This document shows positions 63,090-64,000 of a stretch of DNA of 64,000 bases, in pieces. The notes beneath the pieces were generated by a model. That model searched no databases and was not told the origin of the DNA. It was given only the letters and a program-made list of their open reading frames with translations. Origin of the DNA: Rhinopomastus cyanomelas (Eukaryota > Chordata > Aves > Bucerotiformes > Rhinopomastidae); contig VXBP01009037.1 in NCBI GenBank assembly GCA_013400115.1, positions 571,527 through 635,526 on the forward strand, given 5' to 3'. A program made the translations under genes and the position numbers. Within the stretch, counting starts at the first letter, position 1, and the number at the start of each line of letters is the position of its first letter.

Positions 63090-63655
63090 TGAGAAGGACA
63101 CAGAGCTGCTGGAGACAGCTCCTCTGAGGGACTGCAAGGTGGCTCTGAGGTCCATATTTGCTTATGGATCTTACAAAGAGCAGCCGCAGGGATGATGGAG
63201 GGATGGGAGCATCTCCCTGATGAGGAAAGGCTGAGGGAGCTGGGGCTCTTGAGCTGGGAAGAAAGGAGCCTGAAGGGCAACTGCATGAGTGTTGATCAAG
63301 ATGGAAAGGTGTGTGTGATGAGGATAGAGCCAGGCTCTGCTCAGGGGCACCCAGTGATAGGACAGGGGGCAGCAGGTGTGAGCTGGAGCAGAGGAGGTTC
63401 CCCATCAATGTGAGAAGGACCTTCTTCCAAGTGAGGGGCCAGAGCCCTGGCAGGGGCTGCCCAGGGGGGTTGTGGAGTCTCCTTCTCTGGAGACGTTTCA
63501 AACCCTCCTGGACTGTTCCTGTGTGACTGGATCTAGGGGATGGGACTGGGTGACCTTTCGAGGTCCCTTCCAACCCCTAATGACTGATCTAGGGGATCCT
63601 GCTGTGGCAGAGGGATTGGACTGGATGATCTTCCAAGGTCCCTAATGTTCTGTGA
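63090..63655 (+). mobile_element. CR1 family A copy with interrupted 5' part
   Basis: GAAGGACACAGAGCTGCTGG (63,093) is followed by about 60 bases foreign to CR1. The element then resumes at CAGCCGCAGGGATGATGGAG and continues to two tail units ending near 63,655. The first tail unit lacks the GATCCTGCTGTGGCAGG core. Confidence 0.9.
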
Positions 63656-63659
63656 CTCT

Positions 63660-64000
63660 GATCTCCTCCCAAGCCACCCCTCGTGCGTAGCAGAGCCCGT
63701 GTCTGGGTTGTGAGGAGGCGCTTTAAGCCGTCATCACAAACTACTGAAGAGCGAACGCGTCTGCGGGTTCACGGTGGCTTCTAATAACCGAGATGCTGCT
63801 GCTGGCAGCGACAGGGCGGAACTGTGTCAGTAACGAGAGAGCCGCATCCCTCCCTCCGTCCCCCAGCCCGGACCCTTCGCCTCCCCGTCGCTCGCTAATC
63901 AGAAGTTCTCCAGCACCAAATGTTCCTGCGCTGAACGTCCCGCAGCCTCCGCGGGTGTCCTCCGCGGGCTCTGAAGCCGCGGTCCCGGCGCCTCTCGCTC
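63660..64000. other. Single-copy CpG-rich end of the window
   Basis: GTCATCACAAACTACTGAAG, GCTTCTAATAACCGAGATGC and GTCGCTCGCTAATCAGAAGT are embedded in CpG-rich DNA. No gene or repeat is recognised; it could be the edge of a regulatory element or CpG island. Confidence 0.4.

Noticed and set aside
1..64000. CRISPR array, phage, operon, tRNA or rRNA gene
   Set aside because: The regular repeats found are minisatellites or CR1 tails without spacers. No tRNA cloverleaf or rRNA sequence was recognised, and the DNA is vertebrate.

Overview
The window is vertebrate nuclear DNA, almost certainly from a bird. It holds the 3' part of one spliced plus-strand gene, TCERG1L (transcription elongation regulator 1-like), and dozens of CR1-type LINE fragments. 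There is no operon organisation and no bacterial, phage or CRISPR feature. The amount of CR1, much of it from one closely related subfamily, suggests a lineage with a CR1 expansion. Woodpecker, barbet and hornbill relatives are known for this, but that placement is an inference.

Region 1-39,232 is TCERG1L. Twelve coding exons can be read with GT-AG boundaries and compatible phases: 1-96, 2440-2620, 8894-9082, 26320-26445, 27762-27856, 29006-29094, 29634-29788, 31709-31775, 34141-34261, 37454-37543, 38047-38165 and 39076-39232. They sum to 1,485 bases, or 494 residues plus a TAG stop. The start codon and promoter lie before the window. The protein has a low-complexity N-terminal half, one WW domain (about residues 257-286) and two FF domains (about 356-413 and 427-484). 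Residue numbers count from the first base of the window. The 3' UTR runs to two AATAAA signals at 39,860 and 39,884. Introns 1-3 are long (2.3, 6.3 and 17.2 kb). Introns 4-11 are short, so nine exons lie within 13 kb.

Region 39,906-64,000 shows no recognisable gene. It alternates CR1 fragments with islands of single-copy DNA that carry AT-rich, homeodomain-, RFX- and POU-like motifs. These islands look like candidate conserved regulatory elements, but nothing here proves it.

CR1 copies are called by their tails. Family A has a tail with a GGATCCTGCTGTGGCAGGGG core and a body that can encode the end of the CR1 reverse transcriptase ORF. Family B has a tail with GGTGCTGGGGGATCTGGTTT. Others are more diverged. 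Plus strand means the 3' tail is on the right. Family A tails are often tandemly iterated with a 76-bp period at independent loci. One copy (35,905-36,325) has the inverted 5' segment expected of twin priming. Several minisatellites and two N-joined duplications that look like assembly artefacts complete the picture.
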